Below, piece after piece: positions 1 to 7,879 of a stretch of DNA of 64,000 bases (its first letter is position 1; every line of letters begins with the position of its first letter). The translations under genes were made by a program, and so were the position numbers. This stretch comes from Terrimonas pollutisoli (GTDB lineage Bacteria > Bacteroidota > Bacteroidia > Chitinophagales > Chitinophagaceae). Below the pieces are notes generated by a model, which had not been told where the DNA came from, did not search any database, and was given only the letters and a program-made list of their open reading frames with translations. The stretch spans positions 127,957 to 191,956 of the forward strand of contig NZ_JARKNA010000007.1 in the NCBI RefSeq assembly GCF_029360765.1, read 5' to 3'.

Positions 1-150
1 ATTAGCACGGTGCTGATCCTGATGTTACTAATTTATTTTAATTCACTGGTATTGCTGATTGGATTCGAACTAAATGTGAGTATCAATTCCTTAAAACACG
101 AAGTGGATGAAAGGAATAAAAACATTGTCAGCGGAAATCATGTAGCCTGA
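1..150 (+). CDS. C-terminal end of a YihY/BrkB-like membrane protein (partial)
   Basis: The window opens inside this gene. Only the last 49 residues and a TGA stop are visible. They form one hydrophobic helix (residues 4-22 of the fragment) ending in a GFELN motif, then a short charged tail. A last membrane helix closing with G-x-E-L-N is typical of the YihY/BrkB family, once called RNase BN, which are inner-membrane proteins of uncertain function. No start or other helices can be seen, so the family call is tentative. The next gene follows 39 bases downstream on the same strand. Confidence 0.55.
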   Translation: MSTVLILMLLIYFNSLVLLIGFELNVSINSLKHEVDERNKNIVSGNHVA

Positions 151-189
151 TTTTTGTTGAAATTTGTAAAGAACCCTAAACCTAACGCT

Positions 190-795
190 ATGCAAAAATC
201 ATTCTTTTCACTGGCGCCTGCCCTGGCAATCGCTTTGCTTCTGGCTCATTTAGTGAATGAGCCATTACCAATCGGCTCCGCACTGCCTAACCCAGACACA
301 AAAATGAAAGACATTTCAGGCAAAGAAGTTTCTTTCAGGGATGTAAATAAGAAAAATGGATTGCTGGTAATGTTTAGTTGTAATACCTGTCCTGTTGTGG
401 GTAAATACCAATCAAGAACATTGGAAATAGGAAAGTTTGCCAGTGATAAAGAAATCGGTGTAGTGCTGTTAAACTCCAACGAAGCGACAAGGGATGATGG
501 CGAATCGTATGAAGACATGAAGAACTATGCAAGGGAACAGGGGTATAAATTCAGTTATGTAGTGGACAAAAATTCGGTAATGGCCGATGCGTTTGGCGCC
601 ACCCGCACTCCGGAGCTATTCCTCTTCGACAAATCAGGTAAGCTGGTCTACCACGGTGCCATTGACGACAATGCAAACGGTCCTGATAAGGTAACAAGGC
701 AGCATGCCAGGATTGCTATTGAGGAAATGGTAGCCGGTAAACAGGTGTCTACTACCACTACCCGTTCGGTTGGCTGCACTATAAAAAGATTATAA
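190..795 (+). CDS. Redoxin / thioredoxin-fold exported protein
   Basis: A 201-residue protein of the AhpC/TSA-redoxin group. An N-terminal hydrophobic segment (about residues 9-24) suggests export or a membrane anchor. The redox domain follows, with a C64-N-T-C67 pair in a CNTCP context and the usual late cis-Pro region in ATRTPELFLFD. The family catalyses thiol-disulfide exchange or peroxide reduction; the partner cannot be told from sequence. I start at the ATG at 190 rather than the TTG at 154, because the ATG gives a clean signal sequence. A hairpin terminator follows at 816-845. Confidence 0.8.
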   Translation: MQKSFFSLAPALAIALLLAHLVNEPLPIGSALPNPDTKMKDISGKEVSFRDVNKKNGLLVMFSCNTCPVVGKYQSRTLEIGKFASDKEIGVVLLNSNEATRDDGESYEDMKNYAREQGYKFSYVVDKNSVMADAFGATRTPELFLFDKSGKLVYHGAIDDNANGPDKVTRQHARIAIEEMVAGKQVSTTTTRSVGCTIKRL

Positions 796-815
796 ACCGG
801 AAACAAGTGATACAC

Positions 816-845
816 AGCCTGCAAAAAAAATTGTAGGCTTTTTTA
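816..845 (+). terminator. Rho-independent terminator after the redoxin gene
   Basis: An 8-bp stem (AGCCTGCA paired with TGTAGGCT, one G-U pair) closes an A-rich loop and runs straight into six or more T residues. It lies 20 bases after the redoxin stop codon. Confidence 0.8.
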
Positions 846-920
846 TGTACCCGTATGGAAATAAATCAGCCTTGCATCCTAATGCTGGATCGTTCACTTT
901 ATCACCTAAAAACCACGCTT

Positions 921-1118
921 ATGTTATCCCCCGCACTGATCAACAAAGCTATTATCCTTGGCTTTATGGTAATGGTTGGCTATTCTATCGCAAAAAGTAT
1001 ACAGGCTGGCAGTCCGCTTGGATTGATATTGGCTATTGTAAGTCTTTGTGCAGGCATCTATTTTCTATACCTGCTGGTGCGGGCAAAAGAGCAGGCTGAA
1101 CAGGAAGATACCGTTTAG
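921..1118 (+). CDS. Small hydrophobic membrane protein, unknown function
   Basis: A 65-residue protein with two predicted membrane helices (about residues 8-26 and 31-50) and a charged tail rich in K, E and Q. I recognise no family. The ATG at 921 is preferred over the one at 855, because the extra 22 residues are polar and do not fit the helix pattern. The gene ends two bases before the end of the convergent TlpA-like gene, so both must use a very short shared 3' region. An overlapping ORF in another frame at 845-1099 has no family features and is taken as a shadow. Confidence 0.45.
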   Translation: MLSPALINKAIILGFMVMVGYSIAKSIQAGSPLGLILAIVSLCAGIYFLYLLVRAKEQAEQEDTV

Positions 1119-1119
1119 C

Positions 1120-1602
1120 TTACCGCTTCAACATAGCTTCTATTTCTTTTTTCAATTTTTCCTTAGAAAAAGAATCTTCGACAAACTTTTTATACCTGTC
1201 GTTATTGTTGACAAAAAGAGTGGCCGGCAACGCACCTGACCAGGATGCATCAATTTTGGGGCAGAAATAATCTGCATTGGTTTCATCCAGCCAGGCTGAC
1301 ACACTGGTTATTTTTCTTTTTTGCAGAAATGCATCGACCTTCGACGGGTAATCATCTTCCATGTCGAGGCTGACAAGCAACAGTTGAAGGTTGTCCTTTT
1401 TGTATTCTTTTTCAAGGGCCAGGAAATAGGGCATTTCTTCAATACATGGTTTGCAATAGGTAGCCCAAAAATTGATCACCAGCGGCGTTTTGCTTTCTGC
1501 AATTATTTTCTCAAGATCCGTGATCTTTATTTTTTTTGCTTGTTGTCCGAAAACAGGCAGCGTAATAAATAAAGCACTAAATATGATTGTAACTATTTTC
1601 AT
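1120..1602 (-). CDS. TlpA-like thiol:disulfide oxidoreductase
   Basis: A 160-residue periplasmic thioredoxin-fold protein. Residues 1-20 are a signal peptide ending near VFGQQ. The domain carries W-A-T-Y-C50-K-P-C53, the TlpA/ResA-type active site, and a cis-Pro in GALPATLFV. Such proteins reduce disulfides outside the cytoplasm, often during cytochrome c maturation or stress. A cytochrome c-like lipoprotein occurs in the window but is 54 kb away, so no link is claimed. The gene converges on the small membrane protein with almost no gap. Confidence 0.85.
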   Translation of the reverse strand: MKIVTIIFSALFITLPVFGQQAKKIKITDLEKIIAESKTPLVINFWATYCKPCIEEMPYFLALEKEYKKDNLQLLLVSLDMEDDYPSKVDAFLQKRKITSVSAWLDETNADYFCPKIDASWSGALPATLFVNNNDRYKKFVEDSFSKEKLKKEIEAMLKR

Positions 1603-1627
1603 TAAGCATTGTGAATTGATCCTTCGA

Positions 1628-1646
1628 CCCTTCGACAGGCTCAGGG
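1628..1646. repeat. Short dispersed palindromic repeat, CCCTTCG-AGGCTCAGGG type
   Basis: CCCTTCGACAGGCTCAGGG lies between the TlpA-like gene and trmH. A near copy (CCCTTCGCCAGGCTCAGGG on the opposite strand) is at 36570-36588, upstream of lepA. Two copies 35 kb apart in non-coding gaps suggest a dispersed intergenic repeat. Confidence 0.6.
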
Positions 1647-1669
1647 GTCAGGATTGAATATTCAAAATT

Positions 1670-2260
1670 TTATTCCGTTCTTTTAAAACTCCACTCATTT
1701 AATAGCTCATTGTATCTCGCTTCATCCAGTTTCCGCTGATCATAATGACCAGCCAGTGATTTTTGCCGGAATGCTTCGTATAAACTAACAGCGCATGCAA
1801 CGCTTATATTCAATGATTGAATAATTCCGGCCTGTGGTATCACGAAGCTGCCATCTGCCATTGCCCTTATCTCCTCACTCACCCCATTATGTTCGTTGCC
1901 AAAAACCAGCGCTATGCTTTTGGTAAAATCGACCTGGTATAAACTTACTGCATCGTCACTTAAATGAGTCGTTAAAATGGATGAATACCTTTTACGCAAG
2001 GATGAAAAACATTCTCCTGCATTTTCATACTGATGAACAGTCAGCCATTTTTTTGCACTGGATGAACTTTTGAAGCCCCATTTTTTATGCCGGGGAATTC
2101 TCGTATTCAAAATAAAAAGTTCCTGTATCCCCACCGCATCGCAGGTTCTCATCACTGCGGAAATATTATGCGGATCAAACACATTTTCCAGAACGATGGT
2201 GATATCGTCCTGTCGTTTATTCAATACGGCGGTCAATTTTTCCATTCGTTGTGGTGTCAT
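1670..2260 (-). CDS. trmH: SpoU/TrmH-family tRNA (guanosine-2'-O-)-methyltransferase
   Basis: A 196-residue SPOUT methyltransferase resembling TrmH, which methylates the ribose of G18 in the tRNA D-loop using S-adenosylmethionine. Motif 1 is N32-I-S-A-V-M-R38-T, with R38 matching the catalytic arginine. Motif 2 is LVFGNEHNGVSEE (about 117-129). Motif 3, the SAM-binding knot, is IPQAGIIQSLNISVACA (about 141-157). The N-terminus PQRMEKLTAVLNKRQDDIT also aligns by eye with TrmH of E. coli, and the C-terminal extension of longer TrmH proteins is missing. It is divergent from mmsA, with the promoter region shared between them. Confidence 0.85.
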   Translation of the reverse strand: MTPQRMEKLTAVLNKRQDDITIVLENVFDPHNISAVMRTCDAVGIQELFILNTRIPRHKKWGFKSSSSAKKWLTVHQYENAGECFSSLRKRYSSILTTHLSDDAVSLYQVDFTKSIALVFGNEHNGVSEEIRAMADGSFVIPQAGIIQSLNISVACAVSLYEAFRQKSLAGHYDQRKLDEARYNELLNEWSFKRTE

Positions 2261-2278
2261 AAATCAACAGGCTTTAGC

Positions 2279-2308
2279 TTGCATTCCTGTTCAAATTAAG
2301 TATATTTA
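2279..2308 (+). promoter_or_regulatory. Candidate Bacteroidota-type promoter for the pyrimidine-degradation cluster
   Basis: TTG at 2279-2281 is followed 19 bases later by TATATTTA (2301-2308), one base from the TAnnTTTG -7 box used by the Bacteroidota primary sigma factor. It would give a leader of about 40 bases before the mmsA ATG at 2353. This is a motif match only. Confidence 0.4.
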
Positions 2309-2352
2309 TAAGGAATGATTTTCGCTTTTTTGTGACAAAGAAAAAACATTTT

Positions 2353-3810
2353 ATGAAGTACTCACCTGTTCAAAATTATATTAACGGAAAGTTTGTCAAT
2401 GGCACCTCCGAGCGGTCATTGGATGTTATTTCTCCAATTGACGGAGAGTTATTATCGAAAGTACCGATGTCTACAGCGGCGGACCTGGATGCAGCGATAA
2501 AAGCGGCTAAAGCGGCTTTTCCTGCCTGGAGCAAAACTCCGATCAAAGAAAGAGTACAGGTATTCTTTCGTTATAAACATTTATTGGAAAAACATATCCG
2601 GGAGCTTTCGGAGTTAATACAGGAAGAAAATGGCAAAACCTACGGCGAAGCATTAGCTGAAATTGAAAAAAGTGTTGAGCTCACTGAGTTCGCTACTTCG
2701 CTGCCGCAACTAATCACCGGCGAAGTATTGGAGGTAAGTAAGGGAGTGGAATGCAGAACAGAGCATGTACCGCTGGGGGTTGTTGCTTCTATTGTGCCTT
2801 TTAACTTTCCGTCCATGGTTCCCAACTGGACCATTCCGAATGCCATTGCGTTAGGCAACTGCATGATCATAAAACCATCGGAGAAAGTGCCACTGAGTTG
2901 CGGTAGATTAGCTGAGTTATTAAAAGAGGCCGGCCTGCCGGATGGCGTCTTTAACGTAGTGCATGGTGATGGTGAAATTGTAGAAGCTATTTGCGATCAT
3001 CCGGGTATTGAAGCGGTGTCATTTGTGGGTTCCACAAAAGTGGCCAGGATCGTTTATCAACGTTCCACTTCTCATTTTAAAAGATGTCTTGCCCTGGGTG
3101 GAGCTAAAAATCACCTGATGGTATTGCCGGATGCGATTCCTGCAATGACGGCGCAAAATGTTGCCGCCAGTATGAGTGGTTGTGCCGGCCAGCGGTGTAT
3201 GGCGGCTTCGGCTATGGTAGGTGTAGGTAATATTGATCACATCATTGATAAAATATGCGAGGAAGCAAAGAAGATTATTCCTGGCGAAAACCTCGGTGCT
3301 GTCATTAATAAAGCTTCACAGGAAAGAATTGAAAAATATATTACGGAAGCAGAACAACAGGGCGCAAAGGTATTAGTAGATGGTCGTCATGCAACCGTAA
3401 AAGGTAAGGAAAAAGGAACGTATGTCGGTCCCACAGTGATCGACTATGTAAAACCTGATATGTCAGTGGCAACAGAGGAAATATTCGGACCGGTCATTTC
3501 GATCATGCGTACGAATACTGTTGATGAAGCGCTGGCAATTGAAAATGCCAATCCATATGGCAATGCGGCTTCAGTGTTTACACAAAATGGTGGTATGGCA
3601 CGTTACGTCATTGACAGGGCCAGTGCAGGAATGATCGGCGTAAATATCGGCGTACCCGTGCCAAGAGAACCTTTCTCCTTCGGCGGCTGGAATGAAAGCA
3701 AATTTGGCGTGGGTGATATAACCGGCAAAAGTTCCATTGAGTTTTGGACAAAGTTGAAAAAGAGTACAACCAAATGGAATCCTGAGGCTGGAGTAAACTG
3801 GATGAGTTAG
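2353..3810 (+). CDS. mmsA: CoA-acylating (methyl)malonate-semialdehyde dehydrogenase
   Basis: A 485-residue aldehyde dehydrogenase of the MmsA/IolA type. These enzymes turn malonate or methylmalonate semialdehyde plus CoA into acetyl- or propionyl-CoA, CO2 and NADH. Family marks are PFNFPSMVP, GGAKNH, the catalytic C282 in CAGQRCMA, and EEIFGPV. In this setting it should do the last step of uracil breakdown, malonate semialdehyde to acetyl-CoA. I start at ATG 2353; a GTG at 2332 would add seven lysine-rich residues. Its last 35 bases are repeated at 3986-4020 with two synonymous changes. Confidence 0.9.
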   Translation: MKYSPVQNYINGKFVNGTSERSLDVISPIDGELLSKVPMSTAADLDAAIKAAKAAFPAWSKTPIKERVQVFFRYKHLLEKHIRELSELIQEENGKTYGEALAEIEKSVELTEFATSLPQLITGEVLEVSKGVECRTEHVPLGVVASIVPFNFPSMVPNWTIPNAIALGNCMIIKPSEKVPLSCGRLAELLKEAGLPDGVFNVVHGDGEIVEAICDHPGIEAVSFVGSTKVARIVYQRSTSHFKRCLALGGAKNHLMVLPDAIPAMTAQNVAASMSGCAGQRCMAASAMVGVGNIDHIIDKICEEAKKIIPGENLGAVINKASQERIEKYITEAEQQGAKVLVDGRHATVKGKEKGTYVGPTVIDYVKPDMSVATEEIFGPVISIMRTNTVDEALAIENANPYGNAASVFTQNGGMARYVIDRASAGMIGVNIGVPVPREPFSFGGWNESKFGVGDITGKSSIEFWTKLKKSTTKWNPEAGVNWMS

Positions 3811-3985
3811 GCGGCCCCCTCTAAATCTCCCCCCAAAGGTGAGACTTGCTAACGCACAACCCTGATAGTCGAAGTATATTTATTTGTTGGAAGTTGTTAT
3901 AATGCTGATGTGGAAGATACACAGTTTGGATATGCACCAAAGCACCGCTCCTTCTCCTTGGGAGAAGGAGTTGGAGGATGAGGCC
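3811..3985. repeat. Palindromic insertion element (GGCC-ended) after mmsA, with 88-bp conserved core
   Basis: This 175-base block sits exactly between the mmsA stop codon and the second copy of the mmsA 3' end. It begins near GGCCCCCTCTAAATC and ends GATGAGGCC, giving weak terminal inverted repeats. Bases 3898-3985 align without gaps to 11875-11962 downstream of preT (88 bases each). The core holds a hairpin with a 9-bp stem, CTCCTTCTC paired with GAGAAGGAG. It codes for no protein and looks like a MITE or a mobile palindromic element. Confidence 0.7.
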
Positions 3986-4020
3986 GGAATCCTGAAGCGG
4001 GAGTAAACTGGATGAGTTAG
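3986..4020 (+). pseudogene. Duplicated 3' end of mmsA
   Basis: These 35 bases repeat 3776-3810, the real mmsA terminus, with 33 of 35 bases identical. Both copies read N-P-E-A-G-V-N-W-M-S-stop. The two differences (GAG/GAA and GCT/GCG) are both at third codon positions. The copy starts exactly where the 175-base element ends. It could be a long target duplication, or the original gene end left behind after allelic exchange. Confidence 0.85.
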
Positions 4021-4022
4021 CC

Positions 4023-4102
4023 TGTCTGAACCACGATTTATAGGATTATGGGAAAATTAAATCCTATAAATCATTTAATCCGCCCAAATCATGGTTCAGA
4101 CA
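4023..4102. repeat. 80-bp nested palindrome (TGTCTGAACCA ends)
   Basis: Outer 11-bp inverted repeats TGTCTGAACCA (4023-4033) and TGGTTCAGACA (4092-4102) enclose an inner perfect 13-bp stem, GATTTATAGGATT (4035-4047) with AATCCTATAAATC (4060-4072). Elements of this build, with CTGAACC ends and a GGATT-rich middle, are a familiar kind of dispersed intergenic repeat in Bacteroidota. No coding potential. Confidence 0.75.
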
Positions 4103-4145
4103 AATGGATTAAGAACACGACAATGATTATGATTTTTATTATATG

Positions 4146-4191
4146 CGCAGATTAAACTCATAATCAATCTTAATAATCATGAGAATCTGCG
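4146..4191. repeat. 46-bp imperfect hairpin (CGCAGATT ends)
   Basis: CGCAGATT (4146-4153) and AATCTGCG (4184-4191) pair perfectly, with further pairing inside (CTCAT with ATGAG). It ends 15 bases before the aminotransferase ATG, so it could affect translation or transcription of that gene. Confidence 0.5.
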
Positions 4192-4206
4192 TTCTTTTAA
4201 ATTTAT

Positions 4207-5586
4207 ATGAACACAAGAACAATTTCCAAATCGCAAGAACTTCAAAGCACCCCTTTGGGAGAAGGGGGCGAAATAATTCAAACCAACCAGGATTACACGT
4301 TGTTTTCCTGGAGCAAACAAAAAGGTACTAATCCTATTGCTGTTAAATACGGTGAAGGAGTTTATCTCTATGACTATGACGGCAAAAAATATATTGACTT
4401 TTCGTCGGGCTTGATGAATGTGAACATTGGTCATGGCAATCAACGCATCACTGATGCCGTGGTTAAACAAATGCAGCAAGTTGCTTACGTTACTCCCAGC
4501 TGCGTAACAAAAGTGCGGGGTGAGTTGGGAAAAAAATTAGCTGCAATTTGCCCCGGCGACCTAAATAAAGCCTTCTTTACTTTATGTGGCGCTACGTCTA
4601 TCGAGAATGCTATTAAACTGGCCCGGTTATATACTGGCCGGCATAAAATAATAACCCGTTATCAATCATATCACGGTGCATCGTATGGAGCCTTGAGTGC
4701 CAGTGGCGACCCGCGCCGAATACCGATGGATGCACAACAGGCTCCCAACTTTGTACATATTGATATTCCCTACCTGTATCGTTGGGAATATGGCGAAGAA
4801 AGTCTGCTGAAAGAATCTGTTGCACAACTGGAACGAATGATTGCTTATGAGAATCCCGGGAATATCGCCGCTATTTTATTAGAGGGTGAATCTGGTTCAT
4901 CAGGTTGTTTGCAATACCCGGTTGGTTATTTGAAAGCTGTAAGAGAAATCTGCAACAAGCATGGCATTTTATTAATTATGGATGAAGTGATGAGTGGCTT
5001 TGGCCGAACAGGCAAATGGTTTGGTTTTGAAAACCACGGCATCATACCTGATATGATCTGTATGGCTAAAGGATTAACCTGTGGCTATCTTCCCTTCGGT
5101 TGCCTGATGGTATCGGATAAGATCGCCGCAAAATATGACGATGCTGTATTACCACTGGGTCTTACTTACTCAGCTCATCCGGTCAGTTGTGCCGCTGCAC
5201 TGGAAACATTGAAGATCTATGAAGATGATGACCTGATCGCTAATGCTGCAGCTATGGGTAAATACCTGGATGCACAAATTGAAAAGTTGAAACAAAAACA
5301 TCCAAGTATTGGCAATTGGCGAAATACCGGTTTACTAGGTTGCCTGGAATTGGTAAAAAACCGGCAAACAAAGGAACCGATGGCGCCGTTCAATGCAAGG
5401 CCTGATGAAATGACGGTGATGAACAAGGTAGCGGCAAAGATCAAGGAGCTCGGGATGTACACTTTTGTTCGGTGGAGCTATATTTTTATCGCACCGCCGT
5501 TGATTATTACAAAAGAGCAGATTGATGAAGGACTGACGATCATAAGTGAAGCGATCAGGATCGCTGATGAGCACACAACTTCGTAG
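4207..5586 (+). CDS. Class III PLP aminotransferase, probable beta-alanine aminotransferase
   Basis: A 459-residue class III aminotransferase. The large domain holds the cofactor Asp in LLIMDEVMSGFGRTG and the Schiff-base lysine K288 in MAKGLTCG. Its place beside beta-ureidopropionase and malonate-semialdehyde dehydrogenase suggests that it moves the amino group of beta-alanine to an oxo-acid, giving malonate semialdehyde. Substrate is inferred from context only; other omega-amino acids are possible. Residues 12-22 (LQSTPLGEGGE) are encoded by a palindrome, CACCCCTTTGGGAGAAGGGGG, close to the core of the repeat at 3898-3985, so the N-terminus has absorbed a repeat. A hairpin lies just upstream. 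Confidence 0.8.
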   Translation: MNTRTISKSQELQSTPLGEGGEIIQTNQDYTLFSWSKQKGTNPIAVKYGEGVYLYDYDGKKYIDFSSGLMNVNIGHGNQRITDAVVKQMQQVAYVTPSCVTKVRGELGKKLAAICPGDLNKAFFTLCGATSIENAIKLARLYTGRHKIITRYQSYHGASYGALSASGDPRRIPMDAQQAPNFVHIDIPYLYRWEYGEESLLKESVAQLERMIAYENPGNIAAILLEGESGSSGCLQYPVGYLKAVREICNKHGILLIMDEVMSGFGRTGKWFGFENHGIIPDMICMAKGLTCGYLPFGCLMVSDKIAAKYDDAVLPLGLTYSAHPVSCAAALETLKIYEDDDLIANAAAMGKYLDAQIEKLKQKHPSIGNWRNTGLLGCLELVKNRQTKEPMAPFNARPDEMTVMNKVAAKIKELGMYTFVRWSYIFIAPPLIITKEQIDEGLTIISEAIRIADEHTTS

Positions 5587-5657
5587 GGAATTACGACAAT
5601 TGCGAATTTGCCTGTCGGCTCAGGCGCACAGAACTCTGTAAACCCAATCATATAAAA

Positions 5658-6158
5658 ATGGCAAATACATTTACACGATTATACATCCAATTTGTCTTTG
5701 CCGTTAAACACCGGCAAAGCCTTATTCACAAGGAGTGGAAAAATGAACTGTATAAATATATAACCGGTATCGTTCAAAACAACAAAAGCAAAATGCTGTC
5801 TATAAATGGCATGCCGGATCATATTCACATTTTTATTGGTTATAAACCTTCAGTTTCTATTCCAGACCTTGTTAAAGATATAAAAGTGGCAAGCAGTTCA
5901 TTGATAAATGATAAACATTGGACTAACCACCGGTTTAACTGGCAGGAAGGTTATGGCGCTTTTTCATACAGGCTTCGGGACATTGATGAAATATGCAGGT
6001 ACATTCAAAATCAGGAAATACACCATCAAAAGAAAACATTCAGGCAGGAATATATTGAACTACTAAAAGATTTTGATGTGGAATATGATGAAAAATATTT
6101 GTTTGAATTGTTTGATAGTTTATATTCAACTCCTACGGAGTTGGAGAGAGACTCATGA
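5658..6158 (+). CDS. REP-associated tyrosine transposase (RAYT, IS200-like TnpA)
   Basis: A 166-residue Y1 transposase of the IS200/IS605 superfamily. The HUH metal motif is D-H55-I-H57-I-F; the likely catalytic tyrosine is Y115 in CRYIQNQE. The single-strand transposases of this group recognise short hairpins. No TnpB or classic IS ends are seen. Instead the 3' end of the gene and the next 130 bases carry four near-identical hairpins with CTCC/GGAG stems, the pattern expected of a RAYT with its REP targets. The first hairpin lies inside the last codons of the gene. It splits the pyrimidine cluster but breaks no gene. Confidence 0.85.
   Translation: MANTFTRLYIQFVFAVKHRQSLIHKEWKNELYKYITGIVQNNKSKMLSINGMPDHIHIFIGYKPSVSIPDLVKDIKVASSSLINDKHWTNHRFNWQEGYGAFSYRLRDIDEICRYIQNQEIHHQKKTFRQEYIELLKDFDVEYDEKYLFELFDSLYSTPTELERDS
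6127..6143. repeat. REP hairpin 1, inside the end of the transposase gene
   Basis: CAACTCC-TAC-GGAGTTG, a perfect 7-bp stem with a 3-base loop, encodes the S-T-P-T-E-L stretch near the transposase C-terminus. Confidence 0.8.
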
Positions 6159-6163
6159 TACAT

Positions 6164-6250
6164 TTCTATAAATATTTGTCTCCTACGGAGACATGAAGAT
6201 AAAACCAGGTCATCTAATTTAAACTCCTCCGGAGTTTAATATTTATAGAA
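6164..6250. repeat. REPIN-like element: two REP hairpins within 13-bp inverted repeats
   Basis: Perfect inverted repeats TTCTATAAATATT (6164-6176) and AATATTTATAGAA (6238-6250) enclose two hairpins: GTCTCC-TAC-GGAGAC (6178-6192) and a longer one with TTAAACTCC and GGAGTTTAA arms around TCC (6219-6239). This paired arrangement matches the REPIN idea, two REPs in opposite orientation moved as a unit by a RAYT. Confidence 0.8.
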
Positions 6251-6271
6251 GGATTGTTTAAATTCAAACAA

Positions 6272-6288
6272 CGACTCCGCAGGAGTCG
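6272..6288. repeat. REP hairpin 4
   Basis: CGACTCC-GCA-GGAGTCG, a perfect 7-bp stem with a 3-base loop, 32 bases before the permease start. It shares the CTCC/GGAG core of the other three hairpins while the flanking stem bases differ with pairing kept. Confidence 0.75.
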
Positions 6289-6319
6289 AATATGCTGAAA
6301 AAATAAATCAGAAATACCA

Positions 6320-7828
6320 GTGCAAGAAAATATACATGCCTCCTCTCTGGTCAACGAAGACCTCGCCCCTATTCCATCCGAAAAAAGAAAATGGGGAACA
6401 TGGAATTATGCAGCGCTATGGATCAGTATGAGCCTTTGTATCCCTACCTACATGCTGGCAAGTTCATTGATCGGTGGTGGTATGAATTGGTGGCAAGCTA
6501 TTCTCACCATCTTTCTTGGCAATACGATCGTTTTGATACCAATGATCTTAAACGGTCACGCCGGTGCAAAATATGGAATCCCCTTTCCAGTTTTTGCCAG
6601 GGCAAGCTTTGGAACAAAAGGCGCCAATGTTCCCGCCATCTTAAGAGCTATTGTCGCCTGCGGCTGGTTTGGTATTCAAACATGGATCGGTGCGGCCGCC
6701 ATTTATAATATATTGAGAGCATGGAATCCATCATTACCGGAAATTGACAACCAGTCTTTATTTCCGCAGGCAATACCAATGGTCTGCTTTCTTGTTTTTT
6801 GGTTGTTGAACATGTTTATTGTTTACCTCGGTGTAGAAAGCATAAAAAAATTATTAGTATTCAAAGCCATTTTTCTTCCGGTGGCTGCATTGGCTTTACT
6901 ATTTTGGGCTATTAGTGCTGCCAACGGATTGGGTCCTATACTGGAACAACCATCCAAATTATCGGGTGCATCATTCTGGAATTATTTTTTTCCGGCATTA
7001 ACGGGCATGGTAGGTTTTTGGGCAACCTTATCCTTAAATATTCCTGATTTCACCCGCTATGCTAAATCGCAAAAAGCACAAATAAATGGGCAGGCAATTG
7101 GTTTGCCTCCATCCATGACCTTATTTGCATTTATTGGAGTGGTGGTAACCTCTGCAACGGCCATTGTATATGGAAGTACTATCTGGGATCCTGTAGCACT
7201 GGCTGGAAAATTTGAAAATAAAATGATGGTAACATTTGCCATGATCGCTGTTGCTATTTCAACCTTAGCTACTAACATCGCTGCGAACATCGTTAGTCCG
7301 GCCAATGATTTTTCCAACCTTGCTCCCAATAAAATCAATTTTAGAATGGGCGGTTATATCACCGGTGTGATTGGCGTTCTGATCTTTCCCTGGAAATTGA
7401 TCGCCGATCCTACCGGGTATATTTTCACCTGGCTGATTGCTTATTCTAGTTTGCTTGGACCTGTGGGCGGCATCATGATCGCCGATTATTATTTTATCCG
7501 GCGCCAGCAATTAGAGGTAAATGAACTTTATAAGCACAACGGCAAGTACAGTTTTAAGAATGGTTTTAATACCAATGCCATAGTTGCCTTGTTGATTGGC
7601 ATATTACCCAATGTGCCCGGCTTCCTGGTTACAATAAAACTAATTCCGGCAGATTCAGTGCCTGTATGGATTGCTCATTTATACAATTATGCCTGGTTCG
7701 TTGGGTTTTTCGTTAGTGGGATTCTTTATATATTACTAATGAGGAGAACCATGATTTATAAGATTGAGAAAGATTATGAGGATATGATATTGAAAATGCA
7801 AAAGACAGATGTGCTGGCGCAGAAATAG
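6320..7828 (+). CDS. NCS1-family nucleobase:cation symporter
   Basis: A 502-residue membrane protein with about 12 predicted helices. The N-terminal S-L-V-N-E-D-L-A-P and W-G-T-W-N-Y-A-A-L-W motifs are typical of NCS1 (uracil, allantoin, hydantoin, cytosine) transporters, as is PDFTRYAKS in the middle. Next to the uracil catabolic genes it most likely imports uracil, thymine or a hydantoin-like compound. The start is a GTG at 6320; the first in-frame ATG is 36 codons later, inside the first helix, so the GTG is preferred. It precedes dihydropyrimidinase by 51 bases. Confidence 0.85.
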   Translation: MQENIHASSLVNEDLAPIPSEKRKWGTWNYAALWISMSLCIPTYMLASSLIGGGMNWWQAILTIFLGNTIVLIPMILNGHAGAKYGIPFPVFARASFGTKGANVPAILRAIVACGWFGIQTWIGAAAIYNILRAWNPSLPEIDNQSLFPQAIPMVCFLVFWLLNMFIVYLGVESIKKLLVFKAIFLPVAALALLFWAISAANGLGPILEQPSKLSGASFWNYFFPALTGMVGFWATLSLNIPDFTRYAKSQKAQINGQAIGLPPSMTLFAFIGVVVTSATAIVYGSTIWDPVALAGKFENKMMVTFAMIAVAISTLATNIAANIVSPANDFSNLAPNKINFRMGGYITGVIGVLIFPWKLIADPTGYIFTWLIAYSSLLGPVGGIMIADYYFIRRQQLEVNELYKHNGKYSFKNGFNTNAIVALLIGILPNVPGFLVTIKLIPADSVPVWIAHLYNYAWFVGFFVSGILYILLMRRTMIYKIEKDYEDMILKMQKTDVLAQK

Positions 7829-7879
7829 GTTAACTCCCTAAGATTGCCTGGTAAGCGATGATGCGTTTAAATTTTTTGT

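Noticed and set aside
6127..6288. CRISPR-like array
   Set aside because: The four repeats are short hairpins with unequal spacing and no uniform spacers, next to a RAYT and without cas genes.
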